Positions 8,801 through 15,020 of a DNA stretch of 15,020 nucleotides are shown in pieces (the stretch's first letter is position 1; the number at the start of each line of letters is the position of its first letter). Position numbers and translations under genes: made by a program. Under the pieces are notes generated by a model. That model was not told the DNA's origin. It saw only the letters and a program-made list of their open reading frames with translations, and made no database searches. The stretch spans positions 1 to 15,020 of the forward strand of contig JAJXXT010000056.1 of NCBI GenBank assembly GCA_021780935.1, in the 5' to 3' direction. Source of the stretch: Pseudomonadota bacterium. GTDB lineage: Bacteria > Pseudomonadota > Alphaproteobacteria > Acetobacterales > Acetobacteraceae.

Positions 8801-10000
8801 ATGAACAACCCGCCCCGTGGACGCCTGTTCTTTGCCAACCCGGGCCCGACCAACATCCCGGACTCCATCCTGCGCGCGATGCACCACGCGACGGTGGACT
8901 TCATGTCCGAGGACTTCCTGCAGCTTTACGACGCATGCACCGAGGGGCTGAAGCGCGTCCTGCGGACCGGGCAGCATCTGTTCTACTACACCGGCTCCGG
9001 CCACGCGGCCTGGGAGGCATGCCTCGTCAACCTGTTCTCCACCGGCGACAAGCTGCTGATCGTCGAGAGCGGCTACTTCTCCGACCATTGGGCGAAGATG
9101 GCCCGCGGCCTCGGCCTCGCCACCGAACTGGTGGCGGCGGACTGGCGCCGCGGCGTCGATCTCGCCGCCGTGCGCGCCGCCCTCACGGCGGACACCGCGC
9201 ACAGCATCAAGGGCATCTGCGTGGTCCACAACGAGACCGCGACCGGGGCCACGCTGCCGCTCATCGAGTTCCGCAAGGCGCTCGACGAGACGAACCACCC
9301 GGCGCTGTTCCTCGTCGATACCATCTCCTCGCTCGGGTCGATCGAGTTCCGCATGGACGACTGGGGCGTGGATTGCGCCGTCGGCGGCTCGCAGAAGGGG
9401 CTGATGCTGCCCGCCGGCCTGTCCTTCACCGGCGTCTCGGTGAAGGCGATGGCGGCGCACCGGGCGTCCACGCTGCCGAAGCATTACTTCAACTGGACCC
9501 TGATGCTGGAGCGCCGGCACAAGAGCTTCGTCGGCACCGTGCCGGTCAGCTTCTTCTACGGCCTCAAGGAAGCGCTGCGACTGTTCGACGAGGAAACGCT
9601 GGAAGGCGTCTGGGCCCGCCACACCCGCCTCGCCGAGGCGACGCGCCGCGCCGTGCGCCATTGGTCGGGCAATAACGGCCCGGCGCTGTTCACCCTCGAT
9701 CCGAGCCGGCTCTCGGATTCCGTCACCGCGGTGAAGCTGCCAGAGGGCCACGACGCCGAGGCGGTCCGCCGCACCGCCTATGACCGCTTCCGCGTCTCGC
9801 TCGGCGGCGGGCTCGGCCCGCTCGGCGGCCAGGTGTTCCGCATCGGCCATCTCGGCGACCTCAACGAGCCGATGATCCTCGGCACCCTCGCCGCGGTGGA
9901 GATGTCGCTCGCCGCCAACAACGTCCCGCACAGTGCCGGCGGCATCAACGCGGCGATGCGCTACCTTACCGAAACGGCGCCGCTGGCGCGGGCGGCCTGA
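8801..10000 (+). CDS. Class V PLP aminotransferase, serine-glyoxylate aminotransferase-like
   Basis: This is a 399-residue fold-type I PLP enzyme of the alanine/serine-glyoxylate aminotransferase group. The N-terminal LFFANPGPTNIPDSILRAM is the family's hallmark. It also has YYTGSGHAAWEACL (cofactor phosphate pocket), LFLVDTISSLGSIEFRMDDWGVD with the aspartate that pairs with the pyridine nitrogen, and GGSQKGLMLPAG with the Schiff-base lysine K199. The C-terminal RIGHLGDL is the usual substrate carboxylate region. Likely reaction: amino group transfer between serine (or alanine or another donor) and glyoxylate or pyruvate; the exact donor is not readable. AGGA lies 5 bases before the ATG. The M20 hydrolase gene starts 4 bases after the stop, so the two are probably co-transcribed. 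No other serine-cycle genes are in view, so a C1 role is not supported here. Confidence 0.85.
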   Translation: MNNPPRGRLFFANPGPTNIPDSILRAMHHATVDFMSEDFLQLYDACTEGLKRVLRTGQHLFYYTGSGHAAWEACLVNLFSTGDKLLIVESGYFSDHWAKMARGLGLATELVAADWRRGVDLAAVRAALTADTAHSIKGICVVHNETATGATLPLIEFRKALDETNHPALFLVDTISSLGSIEFRMDDWGVDCAVGGSQKGLMLPAGLSFTGVSVKAMAAHRASTLPKHYFNWTLMLERRHKSFVGTVPVSFFYGLKEALRLFDEETLEGVWARHTRLAEATRRAVRHWSGNNGPALFTLDPSRLSDSVTAVKLPEGHDAEAVRRTAYDRFRVSLGGGLGPLGGQVFRIGHLGDLNEPMILGTLAAVEMSLAANNVPHSAGGINAAMRYLTETAPLARAA

Positions 10001-10004
10001 GCCG

Positions 10005-11303
10005 ATGCCGGACGCCGCGCTCCTCGCCCGGCTCCAGTCGGCGGTCGAAGAGGGCTGGTCGCGCCAACTCGCCTGGCTGCAGACGCTGGTGCGCTTTCCC
10101 AGCCTGCGCGGACAGGAAGCGCCGTGCCAGGACTGGATCGCCGGCGAGTTCGCGGCGCGCGGCTGGAGCGTCGATCGCTACACGCTGGATCAGGTCGCGA
10201 TGGACCACCTGCCGGGCTTCTCCCCGGCGCCGGAGACGGACTATGCGCGCGCCGTGCAGGTGGTGGCGACGCTGCGCGCGCCGCAGCCGCCGGGAGCGCC
10301 GGGCGCCGGGCGCAGCCTGGTGCTGCAGGGGCATGTGGACGTGGTCCCGCCAGGGCCGGCGGCGATGTGGACCGAGCCGGCCTTCGATCCCGCGATCCGC
10401 GGCGAGTGGATGAACGGCCGCGGCGCCCACGACATGAAGCAGGGCGTCGCCGCCATGGTGTTCGCGCTCGATGCGCTCGCGGCGTGCGGGCTCGCTCCGG
10501 CCGGCGACGTCTTCGTCGAGACGGTGACGGAGGAGGAAAGCACCGGCAACGGCGCGCTCTCGACGCTGGCGCGCGGCTACCGGGCGCAGGCCTGCCTGAT
10601 TCCCGAGCCGACCGGCAACACCATCACCCGCGCGCATGTCGGCGTGATGTGGTTCCGTCTGCGCGTGCGCGGCGTGCCGGTGCATGTAGCGACCGCGCAG
10701 ACCGGGTCCAACGCCATCATGTCGGCTTATGCGCTGCTGCAGGCGCTGTACGGCCTCACCGCGGAGATCAACGCCCGGGCGCGCGAGCACCCGCTGTTCC
10801 GGCTGGTGCAGGATCCGGTCAAGTTCAATCCCGGGATGATCCGCGGCGGCGACTGGGCGAGCTCGACGCCGGCCTGGTGCGAGGTCGATTGCCGCATCGG
10901 CCTGCTGCCCGGCACCGGGCTCGAGGAGGCGCGCGCCGAGGTGGAGCGCTGCGTCGCCGTCGCGGCGCGGGGCGACACTTTCCTCGCCAACAATCCGCCG
11001 GACGTGGTGTGGAACGGGTTCCAGGCCGACGGCTATGTGCTGGAGCCTGGATCGGAGGCGGAGCGCGTGCTCGGCCAGGCCCACGAGGCAGTGTTCCAGA
11101 CGCCGATGCAGGCGCGCCTGGCCACGGCGGTCAACGACACGCGCTTCTATGGCCTCTATTACGGCATGAAGGCGCTCTGCTACGGCCCGGGCGGGGAGGG
11201 GGCGCATGCGTTCGACGAGCGCGCCCACCTGCCGACGCTGCAGCGCACGACGATCGCGATCGCCGCCTTCATCGCCGATTGGTGCGGGGTGCGCCGGATC
11301 TGA
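10005..11303 (+). CDS. M20-family metallohydrolase, ArgE/DapE-type deacylase
   Basis: This is a 432-residue zinc-dependent amidohydrolase. Visible dinuclear-site motifs are LQGHVDVVPPGP (His110, Asp112), GRGAHDMKQGVAA (Asp143 bridging metals), TVTEEESTGNG (Glu177 catalytic base, Glu178 metal), PEPTGN (Glu201) and the C-terminal GGEGAHAFDERA with the last metal histidine. The central insert from about residue 210, including HVGVMWFRLRVRGVPVHV, is the dimerisation domain. The 'GHVDVVPPGP...W...PF.P' layout fits acetylornithine/succinyl-diaminopimelate deacylase relatives rather than the allantoate/carbamoylase branch. Catabolic N-acyl (acetyl or formyl) amino compound hydrolysis is likely, feeding the upstream aminotransferase; the substrate is not identifiable. 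The start ATG at 10005 is chosen because it lies 4 bases after the upstream stop; an earlier in-frame start overlaps that gene. Confidence 0.85.
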   Translation: MPDAALLARLQSAVEEGWSRQLAWLQTLVRFPSLRGQEAPCQDWIAGEFAARGWSVDRYTLDQVAMDHLPGFSPAPETDYARAVQVVATLRAPQPPGAPGAGRSLVLQGHVDVVPPGPAAMWTEPAFDPAIRGEWMNGRGAHDMKQGVAAMVFALDALAACGLAPAGDVFVETVTEEESTGNGALSTLARGYRAQACLIPEPTGNTITRAHVGVMWFRLRVRGVPVHVATAQTGSNAIMSAYALLQALYGLTAEINARAREHPLFRLVQDPVKFNPGMIRGGDWASSTPAWCEVDCRIGLLPGTGLEEARAEVERCVAVAARGDTFLANNPPDVVWNGFQADGYVLEPGSEAERVLGQAHEAVFQTPMQARLATAVNDTRFYGLYYGMKALCYGPGGEGAHAFDERAHLPTLQRTTIAIAAFIADWCGVRRI

Positions 11304-11507
11304 GCCGCGGGCGCCGAGCCGGCTGCCACAACCATGGCAGCGGCGGCGCCTGTGCGTTGCGGGGAACCCGGGGAGGAACGGCGAATCCCGCCCGGCACCC
11401 CACTGGGCGCGCCCTGGCCGGGCACCTATGTTCGGGTTCCGTTCGCCCGAGCGCCACGTGGCGATGACGGTGCGGCTGTGGCCTGGACGCATCAGGCACG
11501 CAGCGAT

Positions 11508-11554
11508 CTGCTACATCTAGTGGCATTTGAGTTGACGGACGCAACCTATTGCGC
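11508..11554 (+). promoter_or_regulatory. Candidate tandem NrdR boxes upstream of nrdA
   Basis: Two 16-base sites resemble the NrdR box, whose core is approximately CwAtATaTwG. Site 1 (11508-11523) has core CTACATCTAG and site 2 (11539-11554) has core CAACCTATTG; each matches 8 of 10 core positions. Site 2 sits exactly on a perfect dyad, CGCAA-CCTA-TTGCG. The sites are 31 bases apart, the three-turn spacing typical of NrdR operators. NrdR represses ribonucleotide reductase genes when ATP/dATP-bound. Consensus is from memory; no score was computed. Confidence 0.4.
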
Positions 11555-11562
11555 AGGATAAG
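11532..11562 (+). promoter_or_regulatory. Candidate sigma-70-type promoter of nrdA
   Basis: TTGACG (11532-11537, five of six bases of the -35 consensus) is followed after 19 bases by GATAAG (11557-11562, a weak -10). The second operator-like site lies between them, as expected for a repressor. Transcription would begin near 11569, which favours translation starts at 11594 or later. The long spacer and weak -10 keep confidence low. Confidence 0.35.
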
Positions 11563-11593
11563 CGAATTGCGACCGGCCGTGGGGGATCAGATC

Positions 11594-13450
11594 GTGCTCG
11601 ACGCCATTCAGATGCAGGGACGTTTTCAGGTTCGCGTGGATCGCTCCCGCGATGCGCTGCTGACCGAATTCGGCCGCGCCACCCTCAACGACCGCTATCT
11701 CCTGCCCGGCGAATCCTACCAGGACCTGTTCGCCCGCGTCGCCTCCTACTACGGCGATGACGGCGCGCATGCGCAGCGCCTCTACGACTACATGTCGCGG
11801 CTCTGGTTCATGCCGGCGACGCCGGTCCTGTCCAATGGCGGCACCGAGCGCGGCCTGCCGATCTCCTGCTTCCTCAACGAGGCCACGGACAGCCTCGACG
11901 GCATCGTCGGGCTCTGGAACGAAAATGTCTGGCTCGCTTCCAAGGGCGGCGGCATCGGCAGCTACTGGGGCAATCTGCGCTCGATCGGCGAGAAGGTCGG
12001 GCAGAACGGCAAGACCTCCGGCGTCATCCCGTTCATCCGGGTGATGGACAGCCTGACGCTGGCGATCAGCCAGGGTTCGCTGCGGCGCGGCTCGGCGGCG
12101 GTCTACCTGCCGCTGTCGCACCCGGAGATCGAGGAGTTCGTCGAGATGCGCCGGCCCACCGGCGGCGACCCGAACCGCAAGGCGCTCAACCTGCACCACG
12201 GCGTGCTGGTGGCGGACGCGTTCATGCGCGCGGTGGAGGCGGACGAGCCTTGGGCGCTGACGTCGCCCAGGGACGGCTCGATCGTGCGCAGCATCTCGGC
12301 GCGTTCACTCTGGATCCGCATCCTCACCGCGCGAATCGAGACCGGCGAGCCCTACCTGGTGTTCTGCGACCAGGTCAACCGCGCCAGGCCGGAACACCAC
12401 AAGCTCGCGGGGCTGGAAGTGAAGACCTCCAACCTCTGCTCCGAAATCACGCTGCCGACGGGCATCGACCAGCACGGCCGCCCGCGCACCGCAGTCTGCT
12501 GCCTGTCCTCGCTCAACCTTGAGACCTGGTTCGAGTGGCACGACGACAAGCGCTTCGTCGAGGACGTAATGCGCTTCCTCGACAACGTGCTGCAGGACTT
12601 CATCGACCGCGCGCCCGAGGGGATGGAGCGGGCGCGCTACGCGGCGATGCGCGAACGCTCGGTGGGGCTCGGCGTGATGGGTTTCCACTCCTTCCTGCAG
12701 TCGCTCGCCGTGCCGTTCGAGAGCGTGATGGCGAAGGTCTGGAACCGGCGCATCTTCACCCACCTCCGCGGTGCGGCCGATGCGGCCTCGCGGCGGCTGG
12801 CCGAGGAGCGCGGGCCGTGCCCGGACGCCGCCGAATACGGCATGATGGAGCGGTTCTCGCACAAGATCGCGATCGCACCGACCGCCTCGATCTCTATCAT
12901 CGCCGGCAATGCCAGCCCCGGCATCGAGCCGATCGCCGCCAACGTGTTTCTGCAGAAGACGCTCTCCGGCAGCTTCACGGTGCGCAACCGGCATCTGCAG
13001 AAACTGCTCGCCGAGCGCGGGCAGGACCGCGAGGAGATCTGGTCGGCGATCACGCTCAACAAGGGCAGCGTGCAGAACCTCGACTTCCTCACCGAGGACG
13101 AGAAGGCGGTGTTCAAGACCGCGTTCGAGCTCGATCAGCGCTGGGTGGTGGAGCACGCGGCGGACCGCACGCCCTTCATCTGCCAGAGCCAGTCGGTCAA
13201 CGTCTTCCTGCCCGCCAACGTGCACAAGCGCGACCTGCACCAGATCCATCTGCTGGCGTGGAAGCGCGGCCTCAAGTCGCTCTATTATTGCCGCAGCCTC
13301 TCGATCCAGCGCGCCGACGCGCCGAGCGAGAAGGTCGAGCGTCCGCAGGACATCCTGTCACTGCCTGCCAACGACACCGCGCCGGAACTGCCGCTGACCA
13401 TCGCCGCCAGGCCGACGACGGATTACGAGGAATGTCTGGCCTGCCAGTAG
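11594..13450 (+). CDS. nrdA: Class I ribonucleoside-diphosphate reductase subunit alpha
   Basis: This is the catalytic subunit reducing NDPs to dNDPs in the cytoplasm, 618 residues from the chosen start. Active-site residues are visible: PISCFLNE (C92, redox cysteine), SNLCSEI (N280, thiyl-radical C282, E284), AVCCLSS (C302, second redox cysteine, next to an extra C303), the radical-transfer tyrosines in SLYYC (Y564, Y565), and the C-terminal CLAC swivelling pair (C614, C617) one residue from the end. GTAPTASIS-type phosphate binding appears as IAPTASISI. Compared with E. coli NrdA (761) it lacks the N-terminal ATP-cone, the overall activity switch. GTG at 11594 is preferred, with GGGGGA 7 bases upstream; ATG at 11612 is an alternative, and a TTG at 11549 would overlap the promoter. 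The beta gene is not next door but about 1.3 kb downstream. Confidence 0.95.
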   Translation: MLDAIQMQGRFQVRVDRSRDALLTEFGRATLNDRYLLPGESYQDLFARVASYYGDDGAHAQRLYDYMSRLWFMPATPVLSNGGTERGLPISCFLNEATDSLDGIVGLWNENVWLASKGGGIGSYWGNLRSIGEKVGQNGKTSGVIPFIRVMDSLTLAISQGSLRRGSAAVYLPLSHPEIEEFVEMRRPTGGDPNRKALNLHHGVLVADAFMRAVEADEPWALTSPRDGSIVRSISARSLWIRILTARIETGEPYLVFCDQVNRARPEHHKLAGLEVKTSNLCSEITLPTGIDQHGRPRTAVCCLSSLNLETWFEWHDDKRFVEDVMRFLDNVLQDFIDRAPEGMERARYAAMRERSVGLGVMGFHSFLQSLAVPFESVMAKVWNRRIFTHLRGAADAASRRLAEERGPCPDAAEYGMMERFSHKIAIAPTASISIIAGNASPGIEPIAANVFLQKTLSGSFTVRNRHLQKLLAERGQDREEIWSAITLNKGSVQNLDFLTEDEKAVFKTAFELDQRWVVEHAADRTPFICQSQSVNVFLPANVHKRDLHQIHLLAWKRGLKSLYYCRSLSIQRADAPSEKVERPQDILSLPANDTAPELPLTIAARPTTDYEECLACQ

Positions 13451-13489
13451 CTGGCGTGCCAGGGCAAGCGGATCCTTGCGGAGACGGGC

Positions 13490-14371
13490 ATGAAACTGGC
13501 TGGTGTTTTTCCCTACCTCGTCTCCCCGGTGGACGGCGACGGCAGGGTGATGGAGCAGCCGCTGCGCGATCTGGTCGCGCATCTCGTCGCGTGCGGCGTG
13601 CACGGGCTCACGCCGCTCGGCAGCACCGGCGAGTTCGCCTATCTCGACCGGGCGCAGAAGCAGAAGATCGTCGAGACCGTCGTCGCCGAGGCACGCGGGC
13701 GCGTGCCGGTGGTCGCCGGCGTCGCCTCGACCTCGACGCACGACGCCGTGGCGCAGACGCAGGCGATGATCGCGGCCGGCGCGGACGCGATCCTGGCGAT
13801 CCTCGAAGCGTATTTCCCGCTCGGCGAGGACGGCGTGGAGGCCTATTTCCGCGCCATCGCCAGCGCGGCGAAGGGGCGCACCGTCGTCCTTTATACCAAC
13901 CCGCAGTTCCAGCGCTCCGACCTTTCGCTCGCGGTGATCGAGCGGCTGAGCCAGGTCGATAACATCGGCTACATCAAGGACGCCTCGACCAACACCGGGC
14001 GGCTGCTCTCGATCATCGAACGGACCGCGGGGCGGATGGAGGTGTTTTCCGCCTCGGCGCATATCCCGGCCTGCGTGATGATGATCGGCGGCGTCGGCTG
14101 GATGGCCGGGCCGGCGTGCATCGTGCCGAAGGAAAGCGTACAGCTCTACGACGCGGCCAGGCGGGGCGACTGGGCGGCGGCGATGGCGGTGCAGCGCCCG
14201 CTGTGGCGGGTGAACGAGATCTTCGCCAAATACTCGCTCGCTGCCTGCATCAAGACCGCGCTCACCCTGCAGGGCTTCGCAGTCGGCGAGCCGGTGCCGC
14301 CGCAGGCGCCGCTCGGTCCAGCCGCGCGCGAGGAGATCGCGGCGGTGCTGCGCGGCGTCGGCGTGCTGTAG
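13490..14371 (+). CDS. DapA/NAL-family class I aldolase or synthase (dihydrodipicolinate synthase-like)
   Basis: This is a 293-residue TIM-barrel enzyme of the DHDPS/N-acetylneuraminate lyase family, which forms a Schiff base with pyruvate or a related 2-oxo acid. It shows [11 protein letters not shown] (42-52, the GxTGE pyruvate carboxylate loop), LYTNP with Tyr135 (equivalent to E. coli DapA Tyr133), and YIKDAS with the Schiff-base lysine K163. True DapA has Y-N-V-P-S-R, with the arginine binding aspartate semialdehyde; here the sequence is Y-T-N-P-Q-F-Q-R, so the arginine is displaced and the second substrate is probably different. GGAG precedes the ATG by 6 bases. It starts 39 bases after nrdA and may be read from the nrdA transcript. 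A house-keeping lysine role is doubtful; a sugar-acid or hydroxyproline-type catabolic lyase is possible. Confidence 0.82.
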   Translation: MKLAGVFPYLVSPVDGDGRVMEQPLRDLVAHLVACGVHGLTPLGSTGEFAYLDRAQKQKIVETVVAEARGRVPVVAGVASTSTHDAVAQTQAMIAAGADAILAILEAYFPLGEDGVEAYFRAIASAAKGRTVVLYTNPQFQRSDLSLAVIERLSQVDNIGYIKDASTNTGRLLSIIERTAGRMEVFSASAHIPACVMMIGGVGWMAGPACIVPKESVQLYDAARRGDWAAAMAVQRPLWRVNEIFAKYSLAACIKTALTLQGFAVGEPVPPQAPLGPAAREEIAAVLRGVGVL

Positions 14372-14383
14372 CGTCGCGACGGC

Positions 14384-14611
14384 TCAGCCCAGGCCGTCCT
14401 CGCGCGGCACCCAGACATCGCCCGCCTTGCGGTAGCGTCGCTTCACCGCGGCCCAGGCGATCCGGTGCGCGCGTTCCTCCAGTGCCGCCGGTGGCAGCGC
14501 GCGGTAGCGGGTCCAGGCGTTGTTGAAGGTGGCGCGGAAGATTTCCTGCGCGTGCTCCGGCAGATGCGCGCGCAGCGAATCCGGCAGGTCGACGATGCTC
14601 GGGTAGGGCAT
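14384..14611 (-). CDS. chaB: ChaB-family protein
   Basis: This is a 75-residue cytoplasmic protein matching the ChaB family across its length: MPYPSIVDLPDSLRAHLPEH, then AQEIFRATFNNAW, the HRIAWAAVKRRYRK helix and the closing DVWVPRED. E. coli ChaB is named as a regulator of the ChaA cation/proton antiporter, but its molecular role is poorly known, and no chaA is in the window. The start MPYPS is the family's usual N-terminus; the frame extends 39 codons further upstream without resemblance to ChaB. The gene is transcribed opposite to everything around it: its stop is 12 bases from the stop of the DapA-like gene, with a 10-base palindrome CGTCGCGACG between them, and its start faces nrdB across a 181-base spacer. 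Confidence 0.88.
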   Translation of the reverse strand: MPYPSIVDLPDSLRAHLPEHAQEIFRATFNNAWTRYRALPPAALEERAHRIAWAAVKRRYRKAGDVWVPREDGLG

Positions 14612-14697
14612 GGCACGCGATTCCCGGAAATCCGCGCCGCCGGTCGCCGGCGGCAGGCCGGCCGATATCGGCGGATTCCATAAGCTTGCCGAACAGG

Positions 14698-14746
14698 CCA
14701 ATAGGTATTGTAGCCGGTGCCGGCGCATACCTACAGCATATTGTGA
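14698..14746 (+). promoter_or_regulatory. Candidate tandem NrdR boxes upstream of nrdB
   Basis: Site 1 (14698-14713) has core ATAGGTATTG and site 2 (14731-14746) has core CAGCATATTG, matching the approximate NrdR core CwAtATaTwG at 7 and 8 of 10 positions. They are 33 bases apart, slightly more than the usual 31-32. The pair mirrors the one upstream of nrdA. Consensus is from memory and not scored, so either site could be chance. Confidence 0.35.
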
Positions 14747-14768
14747 ATCCGGCTCCTGGTTTTATGCT
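14741..14768 (+). promoter_or_regulatory. Candidate promoter of nrdB
   Basis: TTGTGA (14741-14746) and TATGCT (14763-14768) are each 4 of 6 matches to sigma-70 elements with a 16-base spacer. The -35 overlaps the second operator-like site. Transcription would begin about 14775, leaving a short leader before the nrdB ATG at 14793. Weak matches, supported mainly by position. Confidence 0.28.
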
Positions 14769-14792
14769 GCGCAAGGAATTCCGAGATCTGTC

Positions 14793-15020
14793 ATGCCCGA
14801 CACCGCGACGCCCGACGAGCAGCCTGTCCACTTCGGCCTGCTGACCGAGAACCCGGTCTACAAGCCGTTCCGCTACCCCTGGGCCTACGAGGCCTGGCTT
14901 ACCCAGCAGCGCGTCCACTGGCTGCCGGAGGAGGTGCCGCTCGCCGACGACGTGAAGGACTGGCACCGCAACCTCACGGACGCCGAGCGCAGCCTGCTCA
15001 CCCAGATCTTCCGCTTCTTC
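14793..15020 (+). CDS. nrdB: Class I ribonucleoside-diphosphate reductase subunit beta, 3' part outside window
   Basis: This is the radical-generating ferritin-like subunit, partner of the alpha subunit encoded upstream. Only the first 76 codons are present. They read FGLLTENPVYKPFRYPWAYE, then an AWLTQQRVHWLPEEVPLADD helix region and RNLTDAERSLLTQIFRFF, the conserved run leading into the first metal-ligand helix of NrdB proteins. The metal ligands and radical tyrosine lie beyond the edge, so the class (di-iron, Mn/Fe or other) cannot be told. The ATG at 14793 is the only usable start in frame; the nearest purine-rich site, AAGGAA, is 14 bases upstream, which is rather far, so translation may be modest. 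Confidence 0.93.
   Translation, partial: MPDTATPDEQPVHFGLLTENPVYKPFRYPWAYEAWLTQQRVHWLPEEVPLADDVKDWHRNLTDAERSLLTQIFRFF

Larger units (their letters stand above)
11304..11593 (+). promoter_or_regulatory. nrdA upstream region: hairpin, promoter and operator candidates
   Basis: No gene is supported in this 290-base stretch. Near its left end, GCTGCCA (11322-11328) and TGGCAGC (11335-11341) form a perfect 7-pair stem with a 6-base loop, 18 bases after the deacylase stop, with no T run: a weak terminator candidate. The middle part (about 11345-11500) shows nothing recognisable. The right part carries the promoter and paired operator-like sites listed separately. Confidence 0.45.
14612..14792. promoter_or_regulatory. 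Divergent intergenic region between chaB and nrdB
   Basis: This 181-base spacer is noticeably richer in A/T toward its right half than the rest of the window. It should hold the chaB promoter (minus strand, not identified) and the nrdB promoter and operator candidates listed separately. No RNA gene or terminator is apparent. Confidence 0.5.

Noticed and set aside
8577..8804. 75-codon plus-strand frame before the aminotransferase (and an overlapping 96-codon minus-strand frame)
   Set aside because: Composition is Arg/Ala/Gly/Pro-rich without motif or good ribosome site, and the plus frame runs into the start of the real gene.
10005..11303. Allantoate amidohydrolase (purine ring catabolism with ureidoglycine aminotransferase)
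   Set aside because: The aminotransferase could fit, but the hydrolase's metal motifs and spacing match the ArgE/DapE branch, not the carbamoylase branch, and no other purine genes are present.
11334..11561. 75-codon plus-strand frame upstream of nrdA
   Set aside because: It ends inside the nrdA promoter/operator region and shows no recognisable features or ribosome site.

Overview
The window is GC-rich DNA, almost entirely coding, and the gene content points to an alphaproteobacterium. The best guess is Rhodospirillales/Acetobacteraceae-like, based on the style of the ribonucleotide reductase, ChaB and serine-glyoxylate-type aminotransferase proteins. That placement comes from remembered family resemblance, not a search. 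Long antisense open frames are common here because of the high GC content and were ignored.

Region 1 (1-5620, minus strand) is a nearly complete N-ATPase operon, the alternative F-type rotary ATPase. In transcription order it reads atpD (beta), atpC (epsilon), atpQ, atpR, atpB (a), atpE (c), atpF (b) and atpA (alpha, running off the left edge). The genes are packed with 4-base or 1-base stop/start overlaps. There is no atpH (delta), but the long b subunit ends in a delta-like stretch. The c subunit has two membrane glutamates, so the coupling ion (Na+ or H+) is not settled by sequence.

Region 2 (5858-8528, plus strand) is divergent from the ATPase across a 237-base spacer. It is a compact three-gene redox module with overlapping genes: an exported FMN-binding-domain protein, an ApbE flavin transferase without an export signal, and a fusion of an NqrB/RnfD-like membrane domain to a ferredoxin-NADP reductase-like domain. 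It looks like a reduced Nqr/Rnf-like system carrying electrons from NAD(P)H to or across the membrane through covalently bound flavin. Its position beside an ion-pumping ATPase raises the possibility of shared ion energetics, which is an inference only.

Region 3 (8801-11303, plus strand) holds a class V (serine-glyoxylate-like) aminotransferase followed 4 bases later by an M20-family deacylase. This is probably a small amino-acid or amine catabolic operon with unknown substrates.

Region 4 (11304-15020) carries ribonucleotide reductase with its two subunits separated. nrdA (alpha, lacking an N-terminal ATP-cone) is followed by a DapA/NAL-family aldolase-type lyase and a convergent chaB gene, and only then by nrdB (beta, cut by the right edge). 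The sequences upstream of both nrdA and nrdB contain paired sites resembling NrdR boxes, spaced 31 and 33 bases apart. This suggests the two subunit genes may be co-regulated although they are not adjacent.
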